Source of the DNA: Clostridium_AT radicumherbarum
Lineage (GTDB): Bacteria; Bacillota; Clostridia; Clostridiales; Clostridiaceae
Assembly: GCF_045310525.1 (NCBI RefSeq)
Contig: NZ_JBJHZY010000005.1
Span: 62,001 to 126,000 of the forward strand
Reading direction: 5' to 3'
Length of the DNA stretch: 64,000 nucleotides
Positions 35,644 through 44,589 of the stretch are shown here, piece by piece. The position numbers and the translations under genes were made by a program. A model generated the notes under the pieces. That model was not told the DNA's origin and did no database searches. It saw nothing but the letters and a program-made list of their open reading frames with translations. Within the stretch, counting starts at the first letter, position 1; each line of letters opens with the position of its first letter.

Positions 35644-36924
35644 TTAACAGCTTTTATGAAGCATTATATCTAATATTATTTTATCAGCTTCCAAGGTACC
35701 TTGATTTCCAAGTCTGCATAAATTATCAATAGTTCCTTCAGGATCATTTTCTATAATTCCATCAGTAGCTTCTATTGATATTCCTTGATTAGCTAAAATT
35801 GCGCACTGCATTGCTGCATTAGTACAAGTGGAAACCTTTAAAGCACAGCCTGCCTTTGCGCCATCACAAAGCATTCCAGTAACATTTCCCAGCATATTTT
35901 GAATAGCTGATTTTACTTCTTTTACCTTTCCTCCTAAGAGGTATACTATGCCGCAGCTTGCTCCTGTTGCTGCAATAGTGGCTCCGCAGAGGGCTGATAG
36001 TCTTCCAAATTTGGACTTAATATATATGGTTACTAAATGGCTTAAAGTTACTGCTCTCATAAGCCTTTCCTCCGAGTAATCAAGTTTTTCCCATACTGCA
36101 ACAACAGGAAGCGTAGCTGTTATCCCTTGATTACCGCTGCCTGAATTACTCATAACATTTAAGCTGCAGCCTGCCATTCTAGCATCAGAGCCTGCAGAGG
36201 TAAGGGCCATGGCATAATTTGTTAGATCATCTGATATAAGCCCTTTATTAATTTGATTAACTATAGTCTTTCCAACCTGTAGTCCAAAGGAATTTTCAAG
36301 ACCATATAACCCAATTTTTTTGTTTAATTCTATACTTTTTTTAACTATATCCAATTTATCTGTTTCTACTTCATTAATAAAGTTCCATATGGAATCTATA
36401 TTTACAGCTTTTAAATCAAGTAGAGCTTCATTCATAGTAAAGTTATCTTTAATATTTTTTATAATCACACCATCAACTTCAATAGTAGAAATATTAGTAT
36501 GATTGTCTTCAATAATAACTCGTGCTGTTGATGCTTCAGTATGAACGATAACTTCTATATAAAGCTTTTTAGATGAGTCAGCTACATTAACTGATACCGT
36601 TCCGCCTTTAATCATAGTCTTTGCATTTTCTATGTCCTCTTTAGTAAGCCCATTTAAAACCTCAAGGCTTCTATCAGCATCCTTCGCCAGAGAACCAAGG
36701 GCTGCAGCAAGATTTATTCCACTGCTGCCGGTGCCAGGGATGTTTACTGACATTGCATTTTTAATAACATTTCCGCTTGCAAATACCTTAAGATCAATTA
36801 CTTTTTCCCCTTTAACATACTTTCTTGCTGTAGCTGCCGCAAGTGCAATAGCAATTGGCTCTGTACAGCCTAAGGCAACAACTAATTCTTTATTAAGTAA
36901 CTCAAAGAAAATACTTTGATCCAT
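35644..36924 (-). CDS. L-cysteine desulfidase (UPF0597/CdsB family)
   Basis: The 426-residue protein matches the YhaM/CyuA-type cysteine desulfidase, an oxygen-sensitive [4Fe-4S] enzyme that splits cysteine to pyruvate, ammonia and sulfide. Candidate cluster cysteines are in LGCTEPIA (about residue 19) and in the C-terminal segments SALCGATIAATGASCGIVY and GAKAGCALKVSTCTNAAMQC. SVNIPGTGSSGINLAAALG is a typical early motif. Its position facing tcyP supports a cystine/cysteine catabolic unit. It is a single gene, starting with ATG after GGGGGAAAAGTT. Confidence 0.9.
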   Translation of the reverse strand: MDQSIFFELLNKELVVALGCTEPIAIALAAATARKYVKGEKVIDLKVFASGNVIKNAMSVNIPGTGSSGINLAAALGSLAKDADRSLEVLNGLTKEDIENAKTMIKGGTVSVNVADSSKKLYIEVIVHTEASTARVIIEDNHTNISTIEVDGVIIKNIKDNFTMNEALLDLKAVNIDSIWNFINEVETDKLDIVKKSIELNKKIGLYGLENSFGLQVGKTIVNQINKGLISDDLTNYAMALTSAGSDARMAGCSLNVMSNSGSGNQGITATLPVVAVWEKLDYSEERLMRAVTLSHLVTIYIKSKFGRLSALCGATIAATGASCGIVYLLGGKVKEVKSAIQNMLGNVTGMLCDGAKAGCALKVSTCTNAAMQCAILANQGISIEATDGIIENDPEGTIDNLCRLGNQGTLEADKIILDIMLHKSC

Positions 36925-37046
36925 AACTTTTCCCCCATAAATATAAACTTTATTAAAATCTCCTTATATCATTATAAACGTTTACAGATAACCTGTCCAA
37001 TATTAGCTGGTACTAATGCTTTTAATCTTTAATCTTAAATAGCAAA

Positions 37047-37073
37047 ACTGCCGACAAAATATATGTCAGCAGT
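37047..37073 (-). terminator. terminator of the M6 protease gene
   Basis: ACTGCCGACA (37047-37056) pairs with TGTCAGCAGT (37064-37073) with one mismatch; TTTTGC follows on the reverse strand, 15 bp after the stop codon. Confidence 0.7.
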
Positions 37074-37087
37074 TTAATAAATATATC

Positions 37088-38779
37088 TTATTTAACTTTA
37101 AATCCAGCATTAAATGTAACGGAACCGTTCTTATTTTCAACAATATTATTTACATAAATTCCTGTATAATTTGCTGAAGCTCCATTTCCATTATTAAAAT
37201 AATAGGAGCCAGAGTTAGGTACTGAGGTTGGCGTAAAAGATTGTCCTGTCTTATATAAGTCTCCATTATCTGCTACATTTACATTCTTTTCAAGATCCCA
37301 TTTATTATCAGCCTGCAAAATGGATATTCCATAGTGAGTCTCACCTGTACCAGCATCTGCATTTACCCCCTGCTTGCGTGACTGGAACCAATTTGCTGCT
37401 TCATTTGGACGATTAAAGTTCCTTAATAAAACATTTTCATCTATATGATATATTGCAAGTCCATGTATTCCTGTTCCATATCTTGATAATGAGCTGTCAA
37501 AGCCAATCTGCTGTCTATTTTCCACAAGGAAGTATTCACTACCATTTGAGTCTGGTGCTACTAATTTAACAACTCCACCCCCATTAGCTACTGAGTTCAA
37601 TGTAAAGCTACCTGATCCACTAGTAAGGGTAATAGGATGAGTTAAACCTAAAAATACTTGAGACCATGCATCTAAATATACTGGCGAATTTCCAGCATAC
37701 TGCTTAGCATTAGGGAATCTAGTCCAAGAACCACTAGCCATTAGGGTATATGCACCAGTTCCTTCTGAGTCATAGCCATAGTCATATTGATCTGGCAGGC
37801 CAAGAACGTGACCGAATTCATGAGCATATACACCCACATATGCCGGATATGGTCCACTGGGAGTACCTAGATACCCAGTCATATCTCCTCCTACCTCTGG
37901 TTCTATAGAATAATCATTAACAATTACATTGTCTACCTCAAGTCCTTTTGGCAGACCTTCTTCATCCTCCCTGCCAGTTAATGCATACCGATTATAATAA
38001 TAGGCACTTTCATAATCCCAGCTATGAGACCATATCACAGTAGGATCTGTACTAAATTCCGAACCTGTACCTTGATGAATTAAGAAAACATTTGGAACTA
38101 CTCCATTCTTTGCATACTGTGAAAAATCTACTAATTCATCTGCAGCCTTAATAGCATCTTCAAAAATCAACGACATAGTATAGTCACCGTTGGTGTTCTC
38201 ACCAATTAGCCCATAATTTTGTCCTATTTTATAGTAGGAATAACCATGAGGCATTGTAACCTCAACAACCTGTCCAGTTACATTAACCCTTCCATCAGAA
38301 ATCCCTTTATAATAGTTCTTTAATGTTCTATCTGTGGGTGCTGTAATTCCATTATAGGTTTTATATATGCTGAACTCTTCCATTGAGTATGGGTCATAAA
38401 TATCACCAAATAATAAGTTTTGCAGCTGAGCTACTGGCATATGGTCATATTTTACTGAAGTTGGAGGCTGATCATTATCTGGAAACTTTAGATATAATGC
38501 TATTGCCTTCTGTTCATTAGCAATTGGAGCAGTGCCTAATACCGCTCCGCTATTAACAGCATGTGGTCCATTTTTTAAGCTAGTAGGTACATGATCTTTA
38601 ATATTAATACCTTTCGCTTTTAAATCCTGCATTACATCATCTGGAATAGTGACTGCATGATAGGAAATTTTTGATGTATTCTGTCTAGATACTGTATTAG
38701 AATTTGAAATTTTAATCATTGAATTTCCTGTTGTAAGTACTAATGCTGAAGCTAAAAAAAATACTATAGCTTTTTTCAC
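37088..38779 (-). CDS. secreted M6 family metalloprotease (immune inhibitor A-like)
   Basis: The 563-residue protein has an N-terminal secretion signal (MKKAIVFFLASALVLTTGNS), a propeptide-like region and a catalytic domain with zinc motif HEFGHVLGLPDQYDYG (about residue 320), which is HExxHxxGxxD. MASGSW follows with a Met-turn-like element. The C-terminal part (about 410-563) is beta-rich. Peptidase M6 relatives such as InhA degrade host or extracellular proteins. It is the only clear secreted hydrolase in the window. The promoter region holds a large AT palindrome (38883-38925). Confidence 0.93.
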   Translation of the reverse strand: MKKAIVFFLASALVLTTGNSMIKISNSNTVSRQNTSKISYHAVTIPDDVMQDLKAKGINIKDHVPTSLKNGPHAVNSGAVLGTAPIANEQKAIALYLKFPDNDQPPTSVKYDHMPVAQLQNLLFGDIYDPYSMEEFSIYKTYNGITAPTDRTLKNYYKGISDGRVNVTGQVVEVTMPHGYSYYKIGQNYGLIGENTNGDYTMSLIFEDAIKAADELVDFSQYAKNGVVPNVFLIHQGTGSEFSTDPTVIWSHSWDYESAYYYNRYALTGREDEEGLPKGLEVDNVIVNDYSIEPEVGGDMTGYLGTPSGPYPAYVGVYAHEFGHVLGLPDQYDYGYDSEGTGAYTLMASGSWTRFPNAKQYAGNSPVYLDAWSQVFLGLTHPITLTSGSGSFTLNSVANGGGVVKLVAPDSNGSEYFLVENRQQIGFDSSLSRYGTGIHGLAIYHIDENVLLRNFNRPNEAANWFQSRKQGVNADAGTGETHYGISILQADNKWDLEKNVNVADNGDLYKTGQSFTPTSVPNSGSYYFNNGNGASANYTGIYVNNIVENKNGSVTFNAGFKVK

Positions 38780-38882
38780 CTTTATACCCCCTATAAATTA
38801 AAATTATGAACTACATAATAATCATTTTACTAATTAGCAAAAATATTATTATAAGCTGTAATTCATATATTTAATTTTACAA

Positions 38883-38925
38883 TATCAATAATTATTTGTA
38901 AATATTTTACAAATAATTATTGATA
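38883..38925. promoter_or_regulatory. 43-bp perfect AT-rich palindrome
   Basis: Two perfect 20-bp arms (38883-38902 and 38906-38925, outer part TATCAATAATTATT) are separated by three bases. It lies between the M6 protease start (38779) and the stop of the thioesterase gene (38942), with no T run after it. It could be a terminator, an operator or an RNA stem. Confidence 0.7.
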
Positions 38926-38941
38926 AATATAGGGATCCAAT

Positions 38942-39361
38942 TTAATTACTTAGGCTCTCAAGTTTCTCCCAAAGGTTAGTATACTTCTTCTTTAGATTTA
39001 CTATTTTAAAGGTATTTTTATCTACAAAGGTTTGAACTGTCTTGCCCTTTGCTAATAGCTTGCCATCAGCTTCTCTAATTACATTATACTGAAGAGTTAC
39101 CTTTACGGGGCTTAGCTCCTCCATAGTAGTTTCCACTATAAGGTTATCTGCATATTTAGCACCTTCGTAATACTTACATTGTGTTTCCACCAAAGGCATC
39201 ATTACCCCTGCATCTTCCATATCCTTATATTTTATAGTTGCTCCCATAATAAAGTCCTCTCTTGCAGCTTCGAAATAAACATAATAATTTGAATGATGCA
39301 CTACTCCCATTTGGTCTGTTTCTGCATATCTTACTGTTAATTTTGATACACTCTTAAACAT
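38942..39361 (-). CDS. acyl-CoA thioesterase, YbgC/4HBT family
   Basis: The 139-residue protein has a hot-dog fold of the 4-hydroxybenzoyl-CoA thioesterase family, with the diagnostic VRYAETDQMGVVHHSNYYVYFEAARED (catalytic Asp at about 16, HHSNY loop). It should hydrolyse acyl-CoA thioesters in the cytoplasm; the preferred acyl group is unknown. The gene is single, 58 bp downstream of the chromate transporter pair on the same strand, and may be read with it. Confidence 0.92.
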   Translation of the reverse strand: MFKSVSKLTVRYAETDQMGVVHHSNYYVYFEAAREDFIMGATIKYKDMEDAGVMMPLVETQCKYYEGAKYADNLIVETTMEELSPVKVTLQYNVIREADGKLLAKGKTVQTFVDKNTFKIVNLKKKYTNLWEKLESLSN

Positions 39362-39419
39362 TATTCAATCCTCCTTAGTAGTTAGAATACAATATGATGT
39401 GGTAGTATGTCCCTGCCGC

Positions 39420-39947
39420 CTACTTATATAATATTAGGCCTGTTATTCCTGCAGCTATGGTTAAAAGTACCGGGTCTGCTTTATACTTTAATGATGCTAA
39501 GGTTACTATAGCAAAAATAACTAGGCTTTTATAATCAATAAATGATCCCGATGATACAAGTAAAGGGGCTGCAGCCATTAAGCCAATTGTGGCTGGTATT
39601 AGCCCTATAAATATATATTTTACATATTTATTATCTCTAAATTTAAGAAAAAACTTTGTAAATATAAGCATTATAATAAATGTAGGAAGCACAACTCCTA
39701 TAGTTGCTAGTATACTTCCTAAGATTCCCCCTGCTTTATAGCCTACATAGGTAGCTCCATTAATTGCTATAGGACCAGGTGTAGCTTGAGAAACAGCAAC
39801 TAAATCAGTAAATTCACTTGAAGTAAGCCAGCCATTACTAGTAACTGCCTCCTGCCTTATAAGAGGAAGAATTGCATTTCCGCCTCCAAAACTAAATAAT
39901 CCAATTTTTAAGAATACGTATAAAACCTTTATGTATATATTCATCAT
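39420..39947 (-). CDS. chromate transporter family protein, short subunit 2
   Basis: The 175-residue membrane protein is a half-size CHR (ChrA-like) transporter with about five helices and the CHR signature FSFGGGNAILPLIRQEAVTSNGWLTSSEFTDLVAVSQATPGPIAINGATYVG. Together with the gene overlapping its start (ATGA, 39944-39947) it should form a heterodimer equivalent to full-length ChrA. Members export chromate or sulfate-like anions, but in anaerobes the natural substrate is uncertain. Confidence 0.9.
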   Translation of the reverse strand: MMNIYIKVLYVFLKIGLFSFGGGNAILPLIRQEAVTSNGWLTSSEFTDLVAVSQATPGPIAINGATYVGYKAGGILGSILATIGVVLPTFIIMLIFTKFFLKFRDNKYVKYIFIGLIPATIGLMAAAPLLVSSGSFIDYKSLVIFAIVTLASLKYKADPVLLTIAAGITGLILYK

Positions 39948-40489
39948 TTTGTTATCCTCTCTTTAATAATTCCATAGGATAAGCCTCCAATAGCCGAGGC
40001 TATAATTATAAAGATAGGATTTACATTTAAAAGTACAATTAATATAACTGTAAATATAGGAATGAAAATTGTCTTTTTAGTTAGATTGGAGCTTTTAGCT
40101 ATTCTAAAAACCGGAACTGCTATTAAGGCTACCACAGCTGGTCTTATTCCTAAAAAAATCCTTTGAGCAATTGTACTATCTTTTACTCCCATATAATAAA
40201 TCGCAAAGATTAAAATTACTATAAATGCTGTTAGAACACTGCCTAATACTGCAGCAATACTACCCATTATTCCAGCTATTTTATAGCCCACAAATACTGC
40301 TGTGTCAACGGTAATAGGTCCTGGAGCAGATTGGCCAAGAGCAAGCAGCTCAACAAATTCTTTCCTGTCTATCCAGCCTTTTTTATCAACTACTTCCTTT
40401 TCAATAAGCGGAATCATTGCATATCCACCACCTATTGTAAAAGTTCCAATCTTGAAGAAAACTAAAAATATTTCTAATAAACTTTTCAA
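39944..40489 (-). CDS. chromate transporter family protein, short subunit 1
   Basis: The 181-residue membrane protein is the partner half of the CHR pair, with FFKIGTFTIGGGYAMIPLIEKEVVDKKGWIDRKEFVELLALGQSAPGPITVDTAVFVGYK. The two subunits share the GGG..PLI and the QxxPGPI motifs and are about equally long, so they arose by duplication. It is the first gene of the pair and overlaps the second by 4 bp. A GGGGTGAATG-type ribosome site precedes the start. Confidence 0.9.
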   Translation of the reverse strand: MKSLLEIFLVFFKIGTFTIGGGYAMIPLIEKEVVDKKGWIDRKEFVELLALGQSAPGPITVDTAVFVGYKIAGIMGSIAAVLGSVLTAFIVILIFAIYYMGVKDSTIAQRIFLGIRPAVVALIAVPVFRIAKSSNLTKKTIFIPIFTVILIVLLNVNPIFIIIASAIGGLSYGIIKERITK

Positions 40490-40704
40490 TATTCATTCAC
40501 CCCAAAATCCCTAAATAAGATTTTAATATTATTATAGCAAAGCTAGTTACTAATATCCAATATTGAAAATGCCGCAATAAACAACCCAGTGCCATGCTCC
40601 CATTTAAAAAACACTTCGTACCAACCATTTCATCCATGCCGCCTAAATTGTGGTATAATTTATTACATAAAATAATTTTATAGAAGACAAAAGGGGGTCT
40701 TAAA

Positions 40705-41397
40705 ATGAATAATTATGAAAGAGTAGAGGAAAATTTAAAAAAGCTTTGTGAGGAATGTAAATTTTATGGTACAAGCCAATGCGTGCCATCAAGATGTAAT
40801 ATAGGATTTGCTGCAAATGCTATAAAAGCTGCAAAAAATAATGGACAACAAATAATTGAAGATGGTATCAAATTAATTCCACAAAATGACATGAAGATAT
40901 ATGAAGAAAACTTAATTGCAAAGAGCATCGCAGGCGTTTGTAAATTGTGTAAGGAATGTAAGGAAGGCCATAGTGAGAACTGCATTGTAGCATTAAGCCG
41001 CAGATCCCTAGAAAGGACACATTTGAGAGAAGATGTGGTTTATCCAGGAAATATATTAATGTATCTAATTAATGTGGCAAAACAAGATTCAGCATTTTCA
41101 GATAAGATAAAAACTGAATATAATGAGATAAAAGAGGAATATTCTAAAGAGATAGCTATAGATAAATCTGTAATATCACAAAAATCTCCTATAGCAGTAG
41201 AACTTAAGAAGGGTGAAACTTATTTTTGGTGTACCTGCGGTAAAAGCTCTAATCAGCCATTTTGCAATGGGGCACATGTAGGTACCTCCTTTGAACCTTT
41301 AGAATTTACAGCTGAAAAGGATGGTACTGAGTATCTATGTGCTTGTAAACATACTAAAAATCCTCCATATTGTGATGGTTCACACAAAAGTCTATAA
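40705..41397 (+). CDS. CDGSH iron-sulfur protein with two CDGSH motifs
   Basis: The 230-residue protein has a cysteine-rich N-terminal domain (about 1-100: LCEECKFYGTSQCVPSRC, VCKLCKECKEGHSENC) and a C-terminal part with two CDGSH motifs, FWCTCGKSSNQPFCNGAH (about 174-191) and CACKHTKNPPYCDGSH (about 213-228). Each coordinates a [2Fe-2S] cluster by three Cys and one His. The first carries CNGAH instead of CDGSH. The N-terminal CxxC-type groups may hold another metal or cluster. The role is redox or cluster transfer and otherwise unknown. It is a single gene with a GGGGG ribosome site. Confidence 0.9.
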   Translation: MNNYERVEENLKKLCEECKFYGTSQCVPSRCNIGFAANAIKAAKNNGQQIIEDGIKLIPQNDMKIYEENLIAKSIAGVCKLCKECKEGHSENCIVALSRRSLERTHLREDVVYPGNILMYLINVAKQDSAFSDKIKTEYNEIKEEYSKEIAIDKSVISQKSPIAVELKKGETYFWCTCGKSSNQPFCNGAHVGTSFEPLEFTAEKDGTEYLCACKHTKNPPYCDGSHKSL

Positions 41398-41441
41398 TTT
41401 GAATTTTACCTTATAATACATATCATTTTATAAAAGCACAA

Positions 41442-41484
41442 AAATCACTGAAGGGCTTTATATTATAATACCCCTCAGCGATTT
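41442..41484. terminator. imperfect terminator between convergent genes
   Basis: AAATCACTGAAGGG and its imperfect complement CCCCTCAGCGATTT (41442-41484) form a stem with a few mismatches. It lies between the CDGSH gene and the symporter stop. Confidence 0.6.
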
Positions 41485-41572
41485 CCCTGCTTCCGTGTCA
41501 CCCGCATGGAAAAAACCTTTAATTCTTAATTCATAACAAGGCTATGAAGTTAGTTCTTTAAAATATCTTAAA

Positions 41573-42850
41573 TTAATTTTCCTCAGCAGCTATTTCACCT
41601 AGGCTTATAACCTTATCCTTAAGCCAGTTCTTTCCTTCTACAATTCTAGTAACCAGCATTGCACAAACTGCATTTCCAGTAGAATTTAAAAGTGTAGCAG
41701 GTGCATCGATTATAGTGCTGATTACAGCTATAATAGGCAGAACCTCAGGTGGGAAGCCATAAACACTTATTATTAGCATTTCTCCAATCATACCACCACC
41801 TGGAATAGCACCCATAACAGCACCTACTAAATATGCTACAAATATAATTCCAACTAAAGTGCTGAAGCTATGCATGTCCTTTCCATATAGTCCATATAAA
41901 AAGGTTATTTTCATAACCCCGCCAATTACAGAGCCATCCTTATGAGTATTTGCTCCTAGCGGTACTACTGTTTCTGAAATATCATCAGGAACCCCCATTT
42001 TCTTTGTGTACTTAAGATTTACAGGAATACATGCAGCACTTGAGCAGGTGGCTAAGGCAGTTATGGAGGGTGTTATTACGTTTTTCCAGTAGACTTTAAC
42101 TCCATCTTTTCCAGCAGCTAAATAAGCATAAAACGTTAGTATTCCAAAATATAAAATTACAGAAAGTACTAGGTATAAAATAAATACTCTTAAATAACCC
42201 TGTAAAATCTGTGTTCCAAGCTGCCCTATTACTGAAGCAAAGTAACAACCAAGTCCAATAGGGGCATAATACATGATTATGTTAACCATTTTCATCATTA
42301 CCTCTGAACCCGCCTTTAAGAATCTTGCAACTGGTTCAGCCTTTTCACGCACTAAGGCTGTTGAAACACCAAATAATAGTGAAAACACAATTAACTGCAG
42401 CATATTTTTTCTAGAAAATACATTTATAAAATCCGAAACAGTAAAGGTGTTTACAATTTGTTGAAGCGCTCCTACTTTTTCTGCATTTTGAGAATCACTT
42501 ACCTGTGTCATAAGTTTTTGAATTGTACCATGATCTATACCCTTTGTAGGATCTGTTATTAATGCTCCTATTACTCCAAGTACAGCAGCAAATAAGGCCG
42601 TTAAGGTGAACACTAAAATAACACTGCCTAAAATCTTTCCTAATCTTTTCATACTTACCATATTAGCGATAGCTGAGGATACACTAAAAAATACAAGAGG
42701 TACTATAATAGTAAACATTAAGTTTAGAAAAAGATTACCAAAGGGTTCAAGTACAGATGCCTTAGGACCTATAATGGCACCTAAAATTCCGCCTATAATA
42801 ACAGAGCCAAGCAAAATAATTGACGTCTTATAAGTTTTTAATATTTCCAT
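41573..42850 (-). CDS. dicarboxylate/amino acid:cation symporter (DAACS)
   Basis: The 425-residue membrane protein has about 8 helices and two re-entrant hairpins. The first-hairpin region reads ALATCSSAACIPVNLKYTKKMGV, the second GGGMIGEMLIISVYGFPPEVLPIIAV. It should take up glutamate, aspartate, serine or a dicarboxylate with Na+ or H+; the selectivity cannot be read. The AraC regulator diverges from its promoter and may control it, with paired inverted half-sites at 42894-42932. Confidence 0.9.
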   Translation of the reverse strand: MEILKTYKTSIILLGSVIIGGILGAIIGPKASVLEPFGNLFLNLMFTIIVPLVFFSVSSAIANMVSMKRLGKILGSVILVFTLTALFAAVLGVIGALITDPTKGIDHGTIQKLMTQVSDSQNAEKVGALQQIVNTFTVSDFINVFSRKNMLQLIVFSLLFGVSTALVREKAEPVARFLKAGSEVMMKMVNIIMYYAPIGLGCYFASVIGQLGTQILQGYLRVFILYLVLSVILYFGILTFYAYLAAGKDGVKVYWKNVITPSITALATCSSAACIPVNLKYTKKMGVPDDISETVVPLGANTHKDGSVIGGVMKITFLYGLYGKDMHSFSTLVGIIFVAYLVGAVMGAIPGGGMIGEMLIISVYGFPPEVLPIIAVISTIIDAPATLLNSTGNAVCAMLVTRIVEGKNWLKDKVISLGEIAAEEN

Positions 42851-42893
42851 TTTCCCACCTCAATCTATTATCTTTACATTTAGTATAGCATAT

Positions 42894-42932
42894 AATATTA
42901 CAATATTTATTGTTAAATATGCTTGTAATATT
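42894..42932. promoter_or_regulatory. inverted half-sites between symporter and AraC genes
   Basis: AATATTACAA (42894-42903) and its complement TTGTAATATT (42923-42932) are separated by 19 bp, about two helix turns, in the divergent promoter region. A binding site for the AraC regulator is inferred. Confidence 0.45.
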
Positions 42933-42984
42933 GCAAAAGATGTTCTATTTTATAATTAAATATAATTTTGAATGAGGTATTATT

Positions 42985-43893
42985 ATGGAAATGGATATGA
43001 GTAAAATAAAACTTAAGAGTGGCTACCTTAATTCTGACTTTGAATATTTTCATATAATAGATAAAAAACATATGGAATTTGAATTCCACTACCATGACTT
43101 TAATAAAATAATCATATTTATATCAGGAAATGTAACCTATCTGATTGAAGGAAAGGCCTATAAACTAAAGCCTTGGGATATTCTATTTGTAAACAGCCAT
43201 GACGTTCACAAACCAATAGTCAGCGAGTATGTGCCCTATGAAAGAATAGTATTATGGGTAAATTCAAGTTTTCTAGAGTTTCATAATAAAGGTAATTCAA
43301 ATCTACAGACCTGCTTTGAGCTTGCTTCCAGGGAAAAAATCTGCTTGCTCCGTTTGCCAGCTGAAAATATTAAAAGCTTGCAGCCAGTTCTTTTCAACTT
43401 AGAAGCTGCAACTAAAGATCAGGATTTTGGTAATGAAGTTCTAAAAAACTCATTATTTCTTCAGCTAATAGTTTATATTAATAGGGTTTTTCTTAGGAGA
43501 AAACTAAACACTGCTTTTAATGATATTGAATATGATAGGAGAATTGCAGACATTCTGGACTACATTAATTCAAATTTAAAGGAAGACTTATCAATAAAAA
43601 GTTTAGCAGCAAAATTTTATATCAGTAAATACTTCTTAATGCATAAATTTAAAGCTGATACAGGCTATACCCTCCACAGCTATATACAGCAAAAGAGGCT
43701 TATAAAAGCCAGCGATCTAATAAAATTAGGTATGCCTATTATGGAGGTTTACTTAGACTGCGGCTTTGGTGACTATTCAAGCTTTATAAGAGCTTTTAAA
43801 AAAACTTTCAATATATCACCAAGAGATTATTTTAGAACCACAAAAGAAATGGATGCCTCTTATATCTACGGCACCCACTTCTATAATATTTAA
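42985..43893 (+). CDS. AraC family transcriptional regulator
   Basis: The 302-residue protein has an N-terminal cupin-like ligand domain (FHYHDFNKIIIFISGNVTYLIEGKAYKLKPWDILFVNSHDVHKP, about 32-75) and a C-terminal AraC DNA-binding domain with two helix-turn-helix units (about 195-290: INSNLKEDLSIKSLAAKFYISKYFLMHKF; DCGFGDYSSFIRAFKKTFNISPRDYF). It diverges from the symporter gene and probably activates it. Its stop codon overlaps that of mntR (shared TTAA, 43890-43893). Confidence 0.9.
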   Translation: MEMDMSKIKLKSGYLNSDFEYFHIIDKKHMEFEFHYHDFNKIIIFISGNVTYLIEGKAYKLKPWDILFVNSHDVHKPIVSEYVPYERIVLWVNSSFLEFHNKGNSNLQTCFELASREKICLLRLPAENIKSLQPVLFNLEAATKDQDFGNEVLKNSLFLQLIVYINRVFLRRKLNTAFNDIEYDRRIADILDYINSNLKEDLSIKSLAAKFYISKYFLMHKFKADTGYTLHSYIQQKRLIKASDLIKLGMPIMEVYLDCGFGDYSSFIRAFKKTFNISPRDYFRTTKEMDASYIYGTHFYNI

Positions 43894-44366
43894 TTTTTAC
43901 TTTTTACATCAATATAGTGTTTATATCTTAATAGCACATCATGATTATCCTCTATGAAATTTACGTAATCCTTAAGTCTGTTTACAGTCTTATCACAGAT
44001 GGTGTGCTCCATTTTCTCCGTTTCCTGTAAAATATTTTCCTCAGGAACACCTATAATTCTAAAAAATTCTTCAATAATATTATGCCTTTTTAAAAGTGCT
44101 TCTCCTATAACTTTACCATTTTCCTTAAGCATTATTACTCCGTACTTTTCATACTTTAATAAGCTCAGTTCAGCTAATTTTTGAACCATTTTTGTAGCAG
44201 AAGGTGGTTGTACATTTAATGCGTCTGACAATTCATGAATTCTTGTAAAGCCATTACTTAAAGAAAGTCTATAAATCATTTCCAAATAATCCTCCATAGA
44301 TGCAGTAAGAGCATTGTCCTCTTTTTTCATATACTCGCTAAAGGTATAAAAATCATTATTGTCCAT
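43890..44366 (-). CDS. mntR: DtxR/MntR family metal-dependent repressor
   Basis: The 158-residue protein is of the MntR type. A winged helix (about 18-75) contains SMEDYLEMIYRLSLSNGFTRIHELSDALNVQPPSATKMVQKL. The dimer/metal domain shows the Mn ligands seen in MntR: Asp and Glu in MEDYLEMI, His in LLKRHNI, and Glu, Glu, His in TEKMEHTICDK. It probably represses the Nramp gene mntH that diverges from it when Mn2+ is high. ATG 44364-44366 has GTGGGTGA before it. Confidence 0.9.
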   Translation of the reverse strand: MDNNDFYTFSEYMKKEDNALTASMEDYLEMIYRLSLSNGFTRIHELSDALNVQPPSATKMVQKLAELSLLKYEKYGVIMLKENGKVIGEALLKRHNIIEEFFRIIGVPEENILQETEKMEHTICDKTVNRLKDYVNFIEDNHDVLLRYKHYIDVKSKN

Positions 44367-44470
44367 AAGCTCACCCACTTTAGGATAAGATATTATTAAT
44401 TTCACAGTTTTATTTAATAACAAAACCAGATAATTTGTTAGTAAATTATATGCTAATTTAGTTTAAAAAA

Positions 44471-44484
44471 TTACAAATTTGTAA
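44471..44484. promoter_or_regulatory. palindrome in the mntR-mntH intergenic region
   Basis: TTACAAATTTGTAA is a perfect 14-bp palindrome. A second inverted pair, AGAGTTA (44518-44524) and TAACTCT (44542-44548), lies closer to mntH. Either may be the MntR operator. I cannot decide between them. Confidence 0.45.
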
Positions 44485-44589
44485 CACATCTTTTTACTGT
44501 TTCATAGCTTATATTAGAGAGTTAGTTATGGCTAATTTATTTAACTCTTAATAACTTTCTTATTTTAAGCTAATAAAGAGGTGTTTTAC

